Assembly (NCBI RefSeq): GCF_009709575.1 | Contig: NZ_WIXO01000001.1 | Location: 2,296,001-2,360,000, forward strand | Reading direction: 5' to 3' | DNA: 64,000 bases | DNA from: Streptomyces taklimakanensis | GTDB taxonomy: Bacteria > Actinomycetota > Actinomycetes > Streptomycetales > Streptomycetaceae | Part shown: positions 25,956-36,633 of the stretch, in pieces | Layout: each line of letters begins with the position of its first letter | Numbering within the stretch: the stretch's first letter is position 1 | The notes under the pieces: model-generated | What the model saw: the letters and a program-made list of their open reading frames with translations, nothing else | What the model was told of the DNA's origin: nothing | The model's database searches: none | Translations under genes and position numbers: made by a program

Positions 25956-26744
25956 ATGTCCTCTCCCTTCCCGCCGGGCCCTCCCCCGTCGGCCCCGCTC
26001 CCCTCCTCCGAAGTCTCCGGTGTCCCCGGAGCCACCGGCGCGCCCGGCTCCCCGCACCGTTCCGCCCATCCGCCGGCCTCCCCTCCCCCGGCGCCCTGCC
26101 CGGTGCCGGAGTTCGAGCCGGTGCGCTGCGGGCGCGGTCCCTTCCGGTTCCCGGTGAGGGCGGGCCGGCCGGCGTGGACGGCGTTCCTGCTGTCGATCGC
26201 CATCCTGGCGGGGGTCGGGCTCTGGGAGCCCGGCGGCGCCTCCGGCGGGGGCGGGACGGCGACCTCCACGGACCCTGGGGCCCGGTCGGCGTCCGGAAGC
26301 GCACCGGAGCGGTCGCCGTCCCCCGGTCCGCCGTCGTCCCGCTCCTCACCCGGAGGCGGCGGTGGCGGGACCGGGCGCGGGGACGGCCCGAGGGTCGAGG
26401 CTCCGGTGCGCGTTCCGGACGCCGCCGTGGTGCGCCTGTTGCGTCCCGGCGACCGGGTGGACGTCCTGGCCGTCCCCGCCGGCTCCCCTCCCGGCGGCGG
26501 GTCCGTCGCCGGAGCCCCGTCCGGGCCGTCACCGGCCCCCGCGCGGACCGTCGCCCGCGGTGTGCGGGTGGCGGCCGTGCCCGATCCCCTTCCCGCCTCC
26601 GTCCCCGAGCACGGCGGCCCGGAGGGATCCGCCGAGCCCACGGGCGAGGCGGGGGCGCTGGTGGTGCTCTCGGTGACCAGGTCGACGGCCGCCCGGATCC
26701 TGAGCGCCGCAGCACACTCCCGGCTGGCGGTGACGCTGTGCTGA
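25956..26744 (+). CDS. SAF/RcpC-like membrane-anchored protein
   Basis: 262 residues from ATG 25956 (GTG 25947 possible). A Pro/Ser-rich N-terminus (1-60) leads to one membrane segment (TAFLLSIAILAGVGL), a Gly/Ser/Pro-rich linker and a C-terminal part resembling the RcpC/CpaB domain: VRVPDAAVVRLLRPGDRVDV, ARGVRVAAVPDPLP and GALVVLSVTRSTAARILSAA. CpaB proteins act in Flp pilus assembly, but no pilus genes lie here. The role is unknown. It precedes mscL. Confidence 0.7.
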   Translation: MSSPFPPGPPPSAPLPSSEVSGVPGATGAPGSPHRSAHPPASPPPAPCPVPEFEPVRCGRGPFRFPVRAGRPAWTAFLLSIAILAGVGLWEPGGASGGGGTATSTDPGARSASGSAPERSPSPGPPSSRSSPGGGGGGTGRGDGPRVEAPVRVPDAAVVRLLRPGDRVDVLAVPAGSPPGGGSVAGAPSGPSPAPARTVARGVRVAAVPDPLPASVPEHGGPEGSAEPTGEAGALVVLSVTRSTAARILSAAAHSRLAVTLC

Positions 26745-26903
26745 TCGGAACGAACGCCTCGCGGGCCCGCCTTCCGCGCCGCCCGGCGTCCCGTGGGCCG
26801 CGGCCACGTCCCCTCGGTTGGACATCCCTCGTGCCGCTCGTGCAGCGTTTGCTCCGTTCGACCGACGGGAGTCGGGACAGGTGTTGCGCAGAGAGGCGGT
26901 CCG

Positions 26904-27452
26904 TTGAGCGAGAAGCAGGGCGTCCTGGCCGGGTTCAAGGCATTCCTGATGCGGGGCAACGTGGTCGAGTTGGCCGTTGCCGTCGTCATCGGGGCGGCCT
27001 TCACCAAGATCGTGAACTCGGTGGTGGAGGGCGTCATCAACCCGGTGGTCGGCTCCATCGGTCCCAAGGACCTCGAGCGCTACCAGTTCTGTCTCCAGAG
27101 CCCGTGCGAGGTCACCGAGGCGGGCGAGGTCGTCACCGGCATCACGATCAAGTGGGGCTCGGTGCTGAGCGCCTCGCTGACCTTCCTGATCACCGCGGCG
27201 GTCGTGTACTTCCTCATGATCCTCCCGATGAACAAGTTCAAGGAGCGGCTGGACGCCAAGAACGCGGCCGAGGCGGCGGAGGCCGCCGCCAACCCGGTCG
27301 AGAAGACGGAGGTGCGGTTGCTCACCGAGATCCGCGACGCGCTGCTGGCCCAGCGCGACGGTGGCACCGCGCACGCCGCCGTCCTGGCCTCCCGGCTCGG
27401 TACCGCCGAGAGTGGATCCCGGCCGGGCTCCGAGGACCGGTCGAAGTCCTGA
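26904..27452 (+). CDS. mscL: Large-conductance mechanosensitive channel
   Basis: 182 residues from TTG 26904 (GAGAGG upstream); family N-terminus LSEKQGVLAGFKAFLMRGN. TM1 is VVELAVAVVIGAAFTKIVNS, including the gate-lining Gly/Ala pattern. A periplasmic loop with two Cys (FCLQSPCEV) and TM2 (LSASLTFLITAAVVYFLMIL) follow. The tail forms a helix (LTEIRDALLAQRD) and a Ser-rich end. It relieves pressure on osmotic downshock. A strong terminator follows at 27456. Confidence 0.95.
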   Translation: MSEKQGVLAGFKAFLMRGNVVELAVAVVIGAAFTKIVNSVVEGVINPVVGSIGPKDLERYQFCLQSPCEVTEAGEVVTGITIKWGSVLSASLTFLITAAVVYFLMILPMNKFKERLDAKNAAEAAEAAANPVEKTEVRLLTEIRDALLAQRDGGTAHAAVLASRLGTAESGSRPGSEDRSKS

Positions 27453-27455
27453 CCC

Positions 27456-27483
27456 CGGGCCCGGCCCCGGCTTCGGGGCCGGG
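27456..27483 (+). terminator. Hairpin after mscL
   Basis: 12-bp perfect arms 27456-27467 and 27472-27483 with a GCTT loop. Confidence 0.8.
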
Positions 27484-27516
27484 CCGTCGTGGCCTCCCCG
27501 GACTTCGTACCGCGCC

Positions 27517-27720
27517 TCACAGGTGGTGCGGGGGCCTCTCCTCCAGGAAGCGGGAGAGGTCGGCGGTGTCCGTGTCGCTCCCCGTCCACGTTTCCGACCC
27601 CTCACCCCAACCGCGGTCGGTGTCGTCGGCCGATGGCCGGCTCAGCGGATCGGTGAAGTCCAGCGCGGAGACCGGGTCACGGTGGTCCGGCCCGGGGCCG
27701 GCAGCGGCGGAGATGCTCAT
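27517..27720 (-). CDS. Small acidic hypothetical protein
   Basis: 67 residues from ATG 27720: MSISAAAGPGPDHRDPVSAL, then a stretch rich in Asp, Thr and Ser with LSRFLEERPPHHL at the end. There are no domains. Composition is that of a real soluble polypeptide rather than the Arg/Pro-rich look of antisense frames, and the frame fits neatly between mscL and the divergent peptidase. Confidence 0.5.
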   Translation of the reverse strand: MSISAAAGPGPDHRDPVSALDFTDPLSRPSADDTDRGWGEGSETWTGSDTDTADLSRFLEERPPHHL

Positions 27721-27803
27721 TCCCCCACAGTACGGTCACCCCGGCCCACGGTGTGGGGGCCCCGGCCCGCACCGCGGCGCCGGTCCGTCACCGCCGCGAG
27801 ATC

Positions 27804-28883
27804 ATGACGACCATGGACGCCTTGGAGACCGAGAGCACCCCGGGCCCTCTGGACGCGCTGACGGACGTGGCGGGCCTACGGGTCGGCCACGCCCAGCGGA
27901 ACGACCGCGGATGGTTGACGGGAACGACCGTCGTACTCGCCCCCGAGGGCGGGGCCACCGCGGCCGTGGACGTGCGGGGCGGCGGCCCCGGCACCCGGGA
28001 GACCGACGCCCTGGATCCCCGCAACCTCGTCCAGCGGGTGGACGCGGTGGTGCTGACCGGGGGCAGTGCCTTCGGCCTGGACGCGGCCTGCGGGGTGACG
28101 GCCTGGCTGGAGGAGCGGGGCCGGGGCTTCCCGGTGGGCCCCGAACCGCACCAGGTGGTGCCGGTGGTGCCGGCCGCCTGCCTCTTCGACCTCGGCCGCG
28201 GCGGTTCCTGGCGGGCCCGCCCGGACGCGGCGCTGGGCCGGGAGGCGATCGAGGCGGCGTCCCGCGCCCCCACGGGCGCACCGGTTCCCCAGGGGTGCGT
28301 GGGCGCCGGCACGGGAGCCGTGGCGGGCGGGCTCAAGGGCGGGGTGGGCACGGCGAGCACGAGACTGCCGTCGGGGGCGGTCGTGGGCGCGCTGGCCGTG
28401 GTCAACGCGGTGGGCTCGGTGCTCGACCCGGCGACGGGTGTGCTCTACGGCGAGCTGTACGGCGGACGCCCGGCGCCCCCGCCCCCGGCCGTGCACTCCG
28501 AGGCCCGGCGGCGGCTGGCCGAGGCCCGGCGGGAGTCGGAGCGCCGCTCGACCGCCACCGTGCGCGCGCCGCTCAACACCACCCTGGCCGTGGTCGCCAC
28601 CGACGCGGCCCTGTGCCGCGCGCGGGCGCAGAAGCTGGCGGGCACCTCCCACGACGGGCTGGCCCGCGCGGTCCGTCCGGTGCACCTGCTCAACGACGGA
28701 GACACCGTCTTCGCCCTGTCCACCGGGACGCGCGAGCCGGGAGCGGAAGAGCTCAACGACATCCTGGCCGCCGGTGCCGACACCCTGACACGGGCGGTGG
28801 TGAAGGCGGTGCGGGCCGCCGAGGGGGTGGCCGGCCCCGGCGGGGTCTTCCCCTCCTACCGGGATCTCTACGGCGCCTCGTGA
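27804..28883 (+). CDS. P1-family (DmpA-like) peptidase
   Basis: 359 residues from ATG 27804. LTDVAGLRVGHAQRNDRGWL and the strand pattern that follows match the P1/DmpA aminopeptidase family, as do DAVVLTGGSAFGLDAACGVT, GCVGAGTGAVAGGLKGGVG and TTLAVVATDAALCRARAQKL. Family members self-process before a catalytic Ser and release N-terminal residues from small peptides or amides. The processing site cannot be fixed by eye. It ends at a bidirectional terminator. Confidence 0.88.
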   Translation: MTTMDALETESTPGPLDALTDVAGLRVGHAQRNDRGWLTGTTVVLAPEGGATAAVDVRGGGPGTRETDALDPRNLVQRVDAVVLTGGSAFGLDAACGVTAWLEERGRGFPVGPEPHQVVPVVPAACLFDLGRGGSWRARPDAALGREAIEAASRAPTGAPVPQGCVGAGTGAVAGGLKGGVGTASTRLPSGAVVGALAVVNAVGSVLDPATGVLYGELYGGRPAPPPPAVHSEARRRLAEARRESERRSTATVRAPLNTTLAVVATDAALCRARAQKLAGTSHDGLARAVRPVHLLNDGDTVFALSTGTREPGAEELNDILAAGADTLTRAVVKAVRAAEGVAGPGGVFPSYRDLYGAS

Positions 28884-28919
28884 GGCGGGCCCGCCCGCCG
28901 TCGTCCGGCTCCGGGCACA

Positions 28920-28961
28920 GCAGAGCCCCGACGCGCGGGGGGAGTCGCGTCGGGGCTCTGC
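28920..28961. terminator. Bidirectional hairpin between P1 peptidase and hrdD
   Basis: 16-bp perfect arms 28920-28935 and 28946-28961 with a ten-base loop, between convergent genes. Confidence 0.85.
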
Positions 28962-29036
28962 CGTGTCCGGGACCGAAATCGTCTGTGGCGGTGGTGCCTC
29001 ACGGCACGGCGGTGGTCTCCGCCGCGCCGTGTCCGC

Positions 29037-30053
29037 TCACGCCGCCGCGTCGAAGCCCGTGTCATGGGCCATCTTCTTCAGTTCCAGCAGGGCGTGCTTC
29101 TCGATCTGTCGGATGCGTTCCCGCGTCAGGCCGTGCTGCTTGCCGACCTCCGTCAGCGTGCGCTCGCGGCCGTCCTCGATGCCGTACCGCGCCCGGATGA
29201 TGGAGGCGGTGCGGTCGTCGAGTCGTCCGATCATGCCCTCCAGCTCCTCGCGACGGAGCATCACCAGGACCGAGTCCTCGGGTGAGGTGGCGGAGGTGTC
29301 CTCCAGCAGATCACCGAACTGCGTCTCGCCCTCGTCGTCCACGGACATGTTGAGGCTGACCGGGTCGCGCGCCCAGTCCAGCACGTCCGTGACGCGTTCG
29401 GCGGTCGAGCCCAGTTCCTCGGCGATCTCGGCGGGCTCCGGGTCGCGACCGTGCTCGCGGTTGAACTCCCGCTGCACGCGCCGGATCCGGCCCAGCTCCT
29501 CCACCAGGTGGACGGGGAGGCGGATGGTGCGCGACTGGTCGGCGATCGACCGCGTGATGGCCTGACGGATCCACCACGTCGCGTACGTGGAGAACTTGAA
29601 GCCCTTGCGGTAGTCGAACTTCTCCACCGCGCGCACCAGGCCGGCGTTGCCCTCCTGGATCAGGTCCAACAGGGGCAGTCCGCTGCGGGGGTAACGCCGC
29701 GCGACGGCGACGACCAGGCGCAGGTTGGAACGGATGAAGACGTCCTTGGCCCGCTCGCCCTCGGCGACGATCGCCTCCAGCTCCTCGCGGGTCGCGCCGG
29801 CGCTGGGCGAGTCGTCCGATGGGCTCTCGACCTCGCCGTCCAGGAGGTGCCGGGCGTACACGCCCGCCTCTATGGCGAGCGAGAGCTCGACCTCCTTCGC
29901 CGCGTCCAGCAGGGGGGTGCGGGCGATCTCGTCGAGGTACATGCCGACCAGGTCCCGGTCCGCTGCATCCCCGGCCGACGAGGTACGTGCGGGACGTGCC
30001 TCGTCAGCGCCGTTGGAGGTGGCCTGACGACGGGCGACGGCACGGGTTGCCAT
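29037..30053 (-). CDS. hrdD: Group 2 RNA polymerase sigma factor, HrdD-like
   Basis: 338 residues from ATG 30053. Region 1.2 is DLVGMYLDEIARTPLLDAAK. Region 2 is IRSNLRLVVAVARRYPRSG with LLDLIQEGNAGLVRAVEKFD and FSTYATWWIRQAITR. Region 3 is EELGRIRRVQREFNREHGR, and region 4.2 ends LTRERIRQIEKHALLELKK. There is no large acidic N-terminal region, so it is a non-essential group 2 factor rather than HrdB. Position near mscL matches hrdD, and a SigR-type promoter lies upstream, as known for hrdD in S. coelicolor. Confidence 0.9.
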   Translation of the reverse strand: MATRAVARRQATSNGADEARPARTSSAGDAADRDLVGMYLDEIARTPLLDAAKEVELSLAIEAGVYARHLLDGEVESPSDDSPSAGATREELEAIVAEGERAKDVFIRSNLRLVVAVARRYPRSGLPLLDLIQEGNAGLVRAVEKFDYRKGFKFSTYATWWIRQAITRSIADQSRTIRLPVHLVEELGRIRRVQREFNREHGRDPEPAEIAEELGSTAERVTDVLDWARDPVSLNMSVDDEGETQFGDLLEDTSATSPEDSVLVMLRREELEGMIGRLDDRTASIIRARYGIEDGRERTLTEVGKQHGLTRERIRQIEKHALLELKKMAHDTGFDAAA

Positions 30054-30144
30054 GCGTACTCCCTTACGAGTGGTCTACATCTGGTCGGTGGCGGTCCAGC
30101 CACCCGGCGTCTCTCCTCGCTCGGGTGCCCGTTCCGATGGAAAC

Positions 30145-30171
30145 AACGACTCCAATCGGGACAGAATTCCC
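30145..30171 (-). promoter_or_regulatory. SigR-type promoter of hrdD (GGGAAT-N18-GTT)
   Basis: On the minus strand GGGAAT (30171-30166) is followed after exactly 18 bases by GTT (30147-30145), the disulfide-stress sigma-R consensus, about 90 bp before the hrdD start. The rest of the 30054-30543 gap has no gene. Confidence 0.75.
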
Positions 30172-30433
30172 ATGGCGCACGCCATTTTTCGTGATCTTGC
30201 GGTATTCTGCGCCGCCCTCGGCGGGCCCCCTTCCCGACGGAACACGGAGAAGCGCAGGTCAGCGTGGGCGAGGAGGGTTCCCATCCAAGATTCACGCGCC
30301 CTGCGACCGGCCCACCCGTGAGACCTCGGTCACACATGGAGTCGCCCCCACGCCGCCGTCGGGGCCGGAACGCCTTTGGCCGCCGCCTGTTCCGAGGACG
30401 GTCCGCGCCGGCTCCCACCCCCGGACGCGCGAG

Positions 30434-30476
30434 GGCCCCCACCGCGGACGCCCCGGGAGGATCCGCGGTGGGGGCC
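30434..30476. terminator. Hairpin downstream of the DHA2 transporter gene
   Basis: 15-bp perfect arms 30434-30448 and 30462-30476 with a 13-base loop, about 70 bp past the transporter stop on the minus strand. Confidence 0.75.
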
Positions 30477-30543
30477 GGTCACCGGCCGCACGGAGCACCC
30501 GACGGGCTCCGCGCGCCGGTGGTCACCGGTCGGTGAGGCGCGG

Positions 30544-32130
30544 TCAGTGGACCAACACCGGCACCCCCTCCTCGCCGGCCTCCTCGCCGGCCGCGCCGCC
30601 CTCCCCGCCGTCCCGGGAGTCGCCGGAGGCGCCACGGGCCCCGCCCCGGCGGCCGTCGGCGGTGACGAGGACGGCGGTGATCAGCGCCGAGAGCAGCAGG
30701 ATGCCGACGGCCCAGCCGATCGCCGAGGTGTAGCCGTGCACCATGCCCTCCAGCTCCACCAGTCGCCCGCCGGGCTCACCGGCCGCGCCCGCGAGGTGGT
30801 CCGCCAGGTAGGAGGTGGTGGCGCCGGCCGCGATGGTGTTGAGCAGCGCGGTGCCGATGGCGCCCCCGACCTGCTGGGAGGTGTTGACCATCGCGGAGGC
30901 CACACCCGCGTCGCTCGGCCGCACCCCGAGCGTGGCCAGGCTCATCGCGGGCATGAAGGCCGTGCCCATGCCCAGCCCGAGCAGCACCTGCGCGGGAAGT
31001 ATCAGCGCGACGTAGGAGCTGTCCACCTCCAGCCGGGTCAGCAGCAGCATGCCGGTGGCGGCGGTCAGGAAACCGGGGACCATCAACGTCCGCGGCCGCA
31101 CCCGGGTCATCAGCCGGGCACCGATCTGCGTCGATCCGGTGATCATGCCCGCGACCATCGGCAGGAAGGCGAGACCGGTCCTGACCGGCGAGTACTCCTT
31201 GACGATCTGGAGGTAGTAGGTGAGGAAGAGGAACAGGCCGAACATCGCGATGACCGCGAGCCCCAGCGCCAGGTAGACCCCGCCGCGGTTGCGGTCGGCC
31301 GGCACCCGCGGCGGCAGCAGCGGCGCCCTCACCCGGGACTCCACCAGCGCGAAACCGGCCAGCAGGACGACGGCGACCGCGAACACGACGAGGGTGAGCC
31401 CGTCGCTCCAGCCGTCGGACTCGGCACGGGTGAAGCCGTAGACCAACGCGACCAGGCCCAGGGTGGAGAGCGCCACGCCCGGAACGTCCAGCGACCCGCG
31501 GCCGCGGCTCCGGCCCGGTTCGGTGATCACCAGCAACGCGCCGACGGCGGCGACGACGGCGAAGGGGATGTTGACGTAGAACGTCCAGCGCCAGTCCAGG
31601 TACTCGGTGAGGACACCGCCCAGGATCAGGCCGATGGCACCACCACCGCCCGCGATGGCACCGTAGACGCCGAACGCCTTGGCCCGCTCCCGACCGTCGG
31701 TGAACATCACCGTCAGCAGGGACAGCGCGGCCGGTGCGAGCAGTGCGCCGAAGACGCCCTGGAGGGCCCGGGCGCCGAACAGCGTCGCGGCGCCGGTCGC
31801 CGCGCCGCCGAGCGCGGAGGCCGCGGCGAAGCCGATCAGTCCGGTGACGAAGGCGCGCCTGCGTCCCCACAGGTCGGCGACGCGTCCGCCGAAGAGGAGC
31901 AGGCCACCGAAGGCGAGGGCGTAGGCGGTGATGACCCACTGCCGGTTCCCGTCGGAGATGCCGAGGTCGGCCTGGGCGGAGGGCAGCGCGATGTTCACGA
32001 TGGTCGCGTCGAGCACGACCATGAGCTGGGCGATGGCGATGAAGGCCAGTGCCTTCCAGCGTCCGGGGTCGGGAGGGGCGCCGGCTCCGGCCGGATCGGC
32101 GGTCGAGGGCGGGGTGGCGGTTTCTGGCAT
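30544..32130 (-). CDS. DHA2-type (EmrB/QacA) 14-TM drug efflux MFS transporter
   Basis: 528 residues from ATG 32130 (a GTG four codons earlier lacks a ribosome-binding site). The first segments read ALAFIAIAQLMVVLDATIVN and IALPSAQADLGISDGNRQWV, the DHA2 hallmark (motif D1). Motif A is FGGRVADLWGRRRAFV, and motif C is seen as IAGGGGAIGLILGGVLTEYL. The polar Gly/Glu tail is disordered. It lies downstream of the TetR gene on the same strand and is the probable target of that repressor. Confidence 0.92.
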   Translation of the reverse strand: MPETATPPSTADPAGAGAPPDPGRWKALAFIAIAQLMVVLDATIVNIALPSAQADLGISDGNRQWVITAYALAFGGLLLFGGRVADLWGRRRAFVTGLIGFAAASALGGAATGAATLFGARALQGVFGALLAPAALSLLTVMFTDGRERAKAFGVYGAIAGGGGAIGLILGGVLTEYLDWRWTFYVNIPFAVVAAVGALLVITEPGRSRGRGSLDVPGVALSTLGLVALVYGFTRAESDGWSDGLTLVVFAVAVVLLAGFALVESRVRAPLLPPRVPADRNRGGVYLALGLAVIAMFGLFLFLTYYLQIVKEYSPVRTGLAFLPMVAGMITGSTQIGARLMTRVRPRTLMVPGFLTAATGMLLLTRLEVDSSYVALILPAQVLLGLGMGTAFMPAMSLATLGVRPSDAGVASAMVNTSQQVGGAIGTALLNTIAAGATTSYLADHLAGAAGEPGGRLVELEGMVHGYTSAIGWAVGILLLSALITAVLVTADGRRGGARGASGDSRDGGEGGAAGEEAGEEGVPVLVH

Positions 32131-32273
32131 GGGTGGACCCACTTCACAGTAAGAAAACAGACAAAACAGTCACTTCATGCGGGGGAGGCACTCACACGAC
32201 GGCCGGCACGGACGCCGGAACCCGCCGCTTCCTCGATCGACTCCTCGTGTCGGGCCCTGCGCCGGGCCCCGTG

Positions 32274-32942
32274 TCAGCCCTGCCGGAAGGCCTCCACCGT
32301 CGCCGCCCGTCCGGGCAGCTCGGACCTCGCCGGGGCACGCAGTCCGTCGAGGAAGATCCGCAGGTGACGCCCGAGGAACCGGTCGAGCTGCGCGCACTCT
32401 GTGCCCGGCAGTGGTCGCGTCAGTTGACCGAGCGCCACCAGCAGGTCGCCGACGTCGGCGTCGGCACGGAGCCGACCGGCCCGGCGCGCCCGGTCGAACA
32501 ACTCCCCGACCAGTCGCTCCAGACGGAGCCGGGCCGCCAGGAGCCGGGGCTCCCGTTCGTCGACCCCTCCGGAGAGCACCGGACACAGGGCACCGATCCG
32601 CTCCTCCACCGCGGCGGCGACGAAACGGCTCAGCGCGTCGAACGGATCGCACCCCCCGCCCTCCTCGTCGAGGGCGTCCTGGGCGCGGTCCGCGATCCGC
32701 TCCGCGACGGCGAGCACGACGTCGTGCGCGAGCGCGGAACGGTCGGGGAAGTGGCGGTAGAGGGTGGCATTGCCGACACCCGCGCGCCGGGCGATCTCGT
32801 CCAGCGACGCCTCGGTGCCGTGCAGGGCGAGCGCCTCACGGGCCGCCTCGACGATCCGCTCCCGGTTGCGGGCCGCGTCGGCACGCAGGTGTGGCGCGGC
32901 GGAGACCCCCGTACTCCGCCCGCCACCCGCCGCGTCCGCCAT
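32274..32942 (-). CDS. TetR-family transcriptional regulator
   Basis: 222 residues from ATG 32942. The N-terminal helix-turn-helix is RNRERIVEAAREALALHGTE, then ASLDEIARRAGVGNATLYRH with FPDRSALAHDVVLAVAERIA. The C-terminal ligand part is Leu/Arg-rich helices (LVALGQLTRPLPGTECAQLD). It lies 143 bp before the efflux gene on the same strand; the gap contains A-rich ACAG repeats (32147-32172) that could be its operator. The usual arrangement is ligand-released repression of the pump. Confidence 0.88.
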   Translation of the reverse strand: MADAAGGGRSTGVSAAPHLRADAARNRERIVEAAREALALHGTEASLDEIARRAGVGNATLYRHFPDRSALAHDVVLAVAERIADRAQDALDEEGGGCDPFDALSRFVAAAVEERIGALCPVLSGGVDEREPRLLAARLRLERLVGELFDRARRAGRLRADADVGDLLVALGQLTRPLPGTECAQLDRFLGRHLRIFLDGLRAPARSELPGRAATVEAFRQG

Positions 32943-33318
32943 GCCGCACCCCTTCCGCACATCCGGGGAGACACTCCCCGCTTCGTCCGACGCTCTCGTG
33001 AACGGGGAGTCGGCCCCCGGTTATTTCGGCGGCCACCGTGTCCTGGGTCACATCTCCGGGGGTCTCCGTCCGGCCTCCGCCGCGCGCCGCCACGTCCCAC
33101 CCGCCCCTGGCGGCCAGAATGCGCTTGTCGGCGGAGGAGGCGACCACCTCCGCCACCCGTCACCCACCGCCAATGGCCGGACCACTGACAGTCGTCCACA
33201 CCCCTGGTCGCGGCCCCGGCTCGCTGGAACGATGTGGCCGCCACGGCTCCGGCATCCCACGGGCCGTTCCCCGCGCGTCCGGCACCGCCGGATCCCGTCC
33301 CCTGTGAGGAGAGCCTCG
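32943..33318. other. Divergent intergenic region between TetR and GH3 genes
   Basis: About 375 bp with no credible gene. GTGAGGAGAG at 33304-33313 is the ribosome-binding site of the GH3 gene. No strong inverted repeat was noticed. Confidence 0.35.
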
Positions 33319-35127
<1,809 letters not shown>

Positions 35128-35224
35128 ACCCCACCGAGAGCCACCGGGAGCCACCGGCACCCACGCCCGCCCTCCGACACGTTCGGCACGTCCCGCGCTC
35201 ATCCGCTAACCTGTCCTGCGTCAC

Positions 35225-35297
35225 GCCTTCGTAGCTCAGGGGATAGAGCACCGCTCTCCTAAAGCGGGTGTCGCAGGTTCGAATCCTGCCGGGGGCA
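35225..35297 (+). tRNA. tRNA-Arg (anticodon CCT)
   Basis: Acceptor GCCTTCG pairs with CGGGGGC (G-T pairs allowed). D arm GCTC/GAGC, anticodon stem CCGCT/AGCGG with loop CTCCTAA (anticodon CCT), T arm GCAGG/CCTGC around TTCGAAT. The last 36 bases plus 12 beyond are repeated at 38757, so it is an integration target. Confidence 0.93.
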
Positions 35298-35309
35298 CCG
35301 GCGCAAAGG
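35262..35309. repeat. 48-bp direct repeat, attL-type copy in tRNA-Arg
   Basis: Identical to 38757-38804. It covers the tRNA 3' half from the anticodon stem through the acceptor, plus 12 downstream bases. Tyrosine recombinases of actinomycete elements use such tRNA 3' ends. Confidence 0.9.
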
Positions 35310-35338
35310 GCACCTACTGGATTCAGTAGGTGCCCTTT
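35305..35338 (+). terminator. Hairpin after tRNA-Arg
   Basis: 15-bp perfect arms 35305-35319 and 35324-35338 with a GATT loop, ending in TTT; it ends the tRNA and the convergent integrase. Confidence 0.85.
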
Positions 35339-35368
35339 GACATCCACAGGTGACATCAACGGCAGCGG

Positions 35369-35998
35369 TCAGCCGTGGTCGGGGCGTCTCCTGAGCAGCC
35401 GGTCCATGTGGCTGGTCGCCTCCCGCCGGGTGTCCTGTACGACGTGCGTGTAGACGTTCATGGTGATGCTGATCTGGGAGTGCCCCAGGATCTCCACCAC
35501 CACGCGGGGCGCGACCCCGGCCGCCGTCAGCAGCGTCGCCGTGCCGTGCCGGGCGTCGTGCAGCCGGATCACCCGAAGGCCGGCAGACCGGGCGACGCGG
35601 GTGAAGGAGCGGTAGAGGACCCGCGGCTCGACCGGGCGCCCGGTCCGGGTGGTGAAGACGTGGTCCGACTCCCGCCGGATCTCCCCCGCCTTCGCCCGAG
35701 CCGCCACCTGCCGCATCCGGTACCAACGCAGCGGCGCGGTGCAGAGCGCGGGCAGCGGAACGGCACGGCGACGACGGCCCTTGGGATCGTCGTCGTACAG
35801 CACGCCCCGGCGCCGCTGCGTCCGCCGGCGGACGTAGAGGTCCCGGCCGTCAAGGTCGACGTCCGACCAGCGCAGGCCCACGGCCTCTCCCCGGCGGATC
35901 CCCATGGCGATGGCGAGCACGAAGGCCGCGTAAAGCGGGGTCCTTTCGGGAGGCCGTCAGGAAGTCGAGCGTCTCGTCCAGGCTCCAGGACTTTAGAT
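35369..35998 (-). pseudogene. int: Tyrosine recombinase, C-terminal catalytic domain only
   Basis: The open part (stop at 35369, first Met at 35920) has the catalytic domain: MGIRRGEAVGLRWSDVDLDG (Arg I), IRLHDARHGTATLLTAAGV (His-x-x-Arg) and VVVEILGHSQISITMNVYTH (His and Tyr nucleophile). The core-binding N-terminus is missing. Sequence upstream loses homology and meets the left end of an IS5-type remnant at 35999. It sits 31 bp after the tRNA terminator, pointing toward the tRNA, the normal place for the element's integrase. Not functional as it stands. Confidence 0.85.
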
Positions 35999-36546
35999 GG
36001 TGTCCCGTAACTGCCGGTCACGGGTGAGATGATCTTGTGGTGACTGGTGTGATCACGGCTTCGGAGCCGTCCTGGACAGCCCCGTTCACCGGGCTGAGCC
36101 CGCGGCAGTTCGGCAGGCTGATCACCGCGCTGCGGCGCGAGGGCGCCGATCCGGTGCGCCGGGGTCGGCCGTGGTCGCTGCCGCTTCAGGACCGGGTGCT
36201 GCTGGTGGCCGCGTACTGGCGCACCAACCTCACCCTGCGCCGGCTCGCCCCGCACGGCGGCTACCGCGGCACCGGCCTGACCATCCCGCACCACCGCCGG
36301 TACAAGGATGAGGACCTGCCCGCCTGGAAAGAGGACCACAACGCCTCCCACCGCAAGGTCCACGCCCGCGTCGAGCACACCTTCGCCCGCATGAAGACCT
36401 GGAAGATTCCGCGCGGCTGCCGCCTCAGGGGCGACGGCGTCCACCACGCCATGCTCGGTATCGCTCGCCCGTACAACCTGACCCTCGCCGGGTGGCAGGC
36501 AAACAAGCAGGTCAACTGGCATGCCCCAGAACACTTACGGGGCACC
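35999..36546 (+). mobile_element. IS5-family remnant with internal deletion
   Basis: The ends are imperfect inverted repeats: GGTGTCCCGTAA at 35999-36010 and TTACGGGGCACC at 36535-36546 (one mismatch). At 548 bp it is too short for an intact element. No target duplication was recognised. It interrupts the 5' part of the recombinase gene. Confidence 0.7.
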
Positions 36547-36579
36547 GTCCAGTGCTGTGACCGGGATGGTTCACCGTGA
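36037..36579 (+). pseudogene. IS5-family transposase joined N- to C-terminus by deletion
   Basis: 180 codons. Residues 11-70 are the N-terminal DNA-binding part (FTGLSPRQFGRLITALRREG and RPWSLPLQDRVLLVAAYWRT). They then jump at LAPHGGYRGTGL to the C-terminal part (VHARVEHTFARMKTWKIPRG). The middle, with the first two catalytic Asp of the DDE triad, is gone, while the frame is preserved. It runs a few codons past the IS end. Confidence 0.75.
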
Positions 36580-36633
36580 TCGGAAGGCGGCTCGCGGGAC
36601 GAGCGCACGCGACACGGCTGGTATTACTGGGGC

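Noticed and set aside
29037..30053. Principal sigma factor HrdB
   Set aside because: The protein lacks the long acidic and Ala-rich N-terminal region of HrdB and is far too short; group 2 (HrdD-like) fits better.
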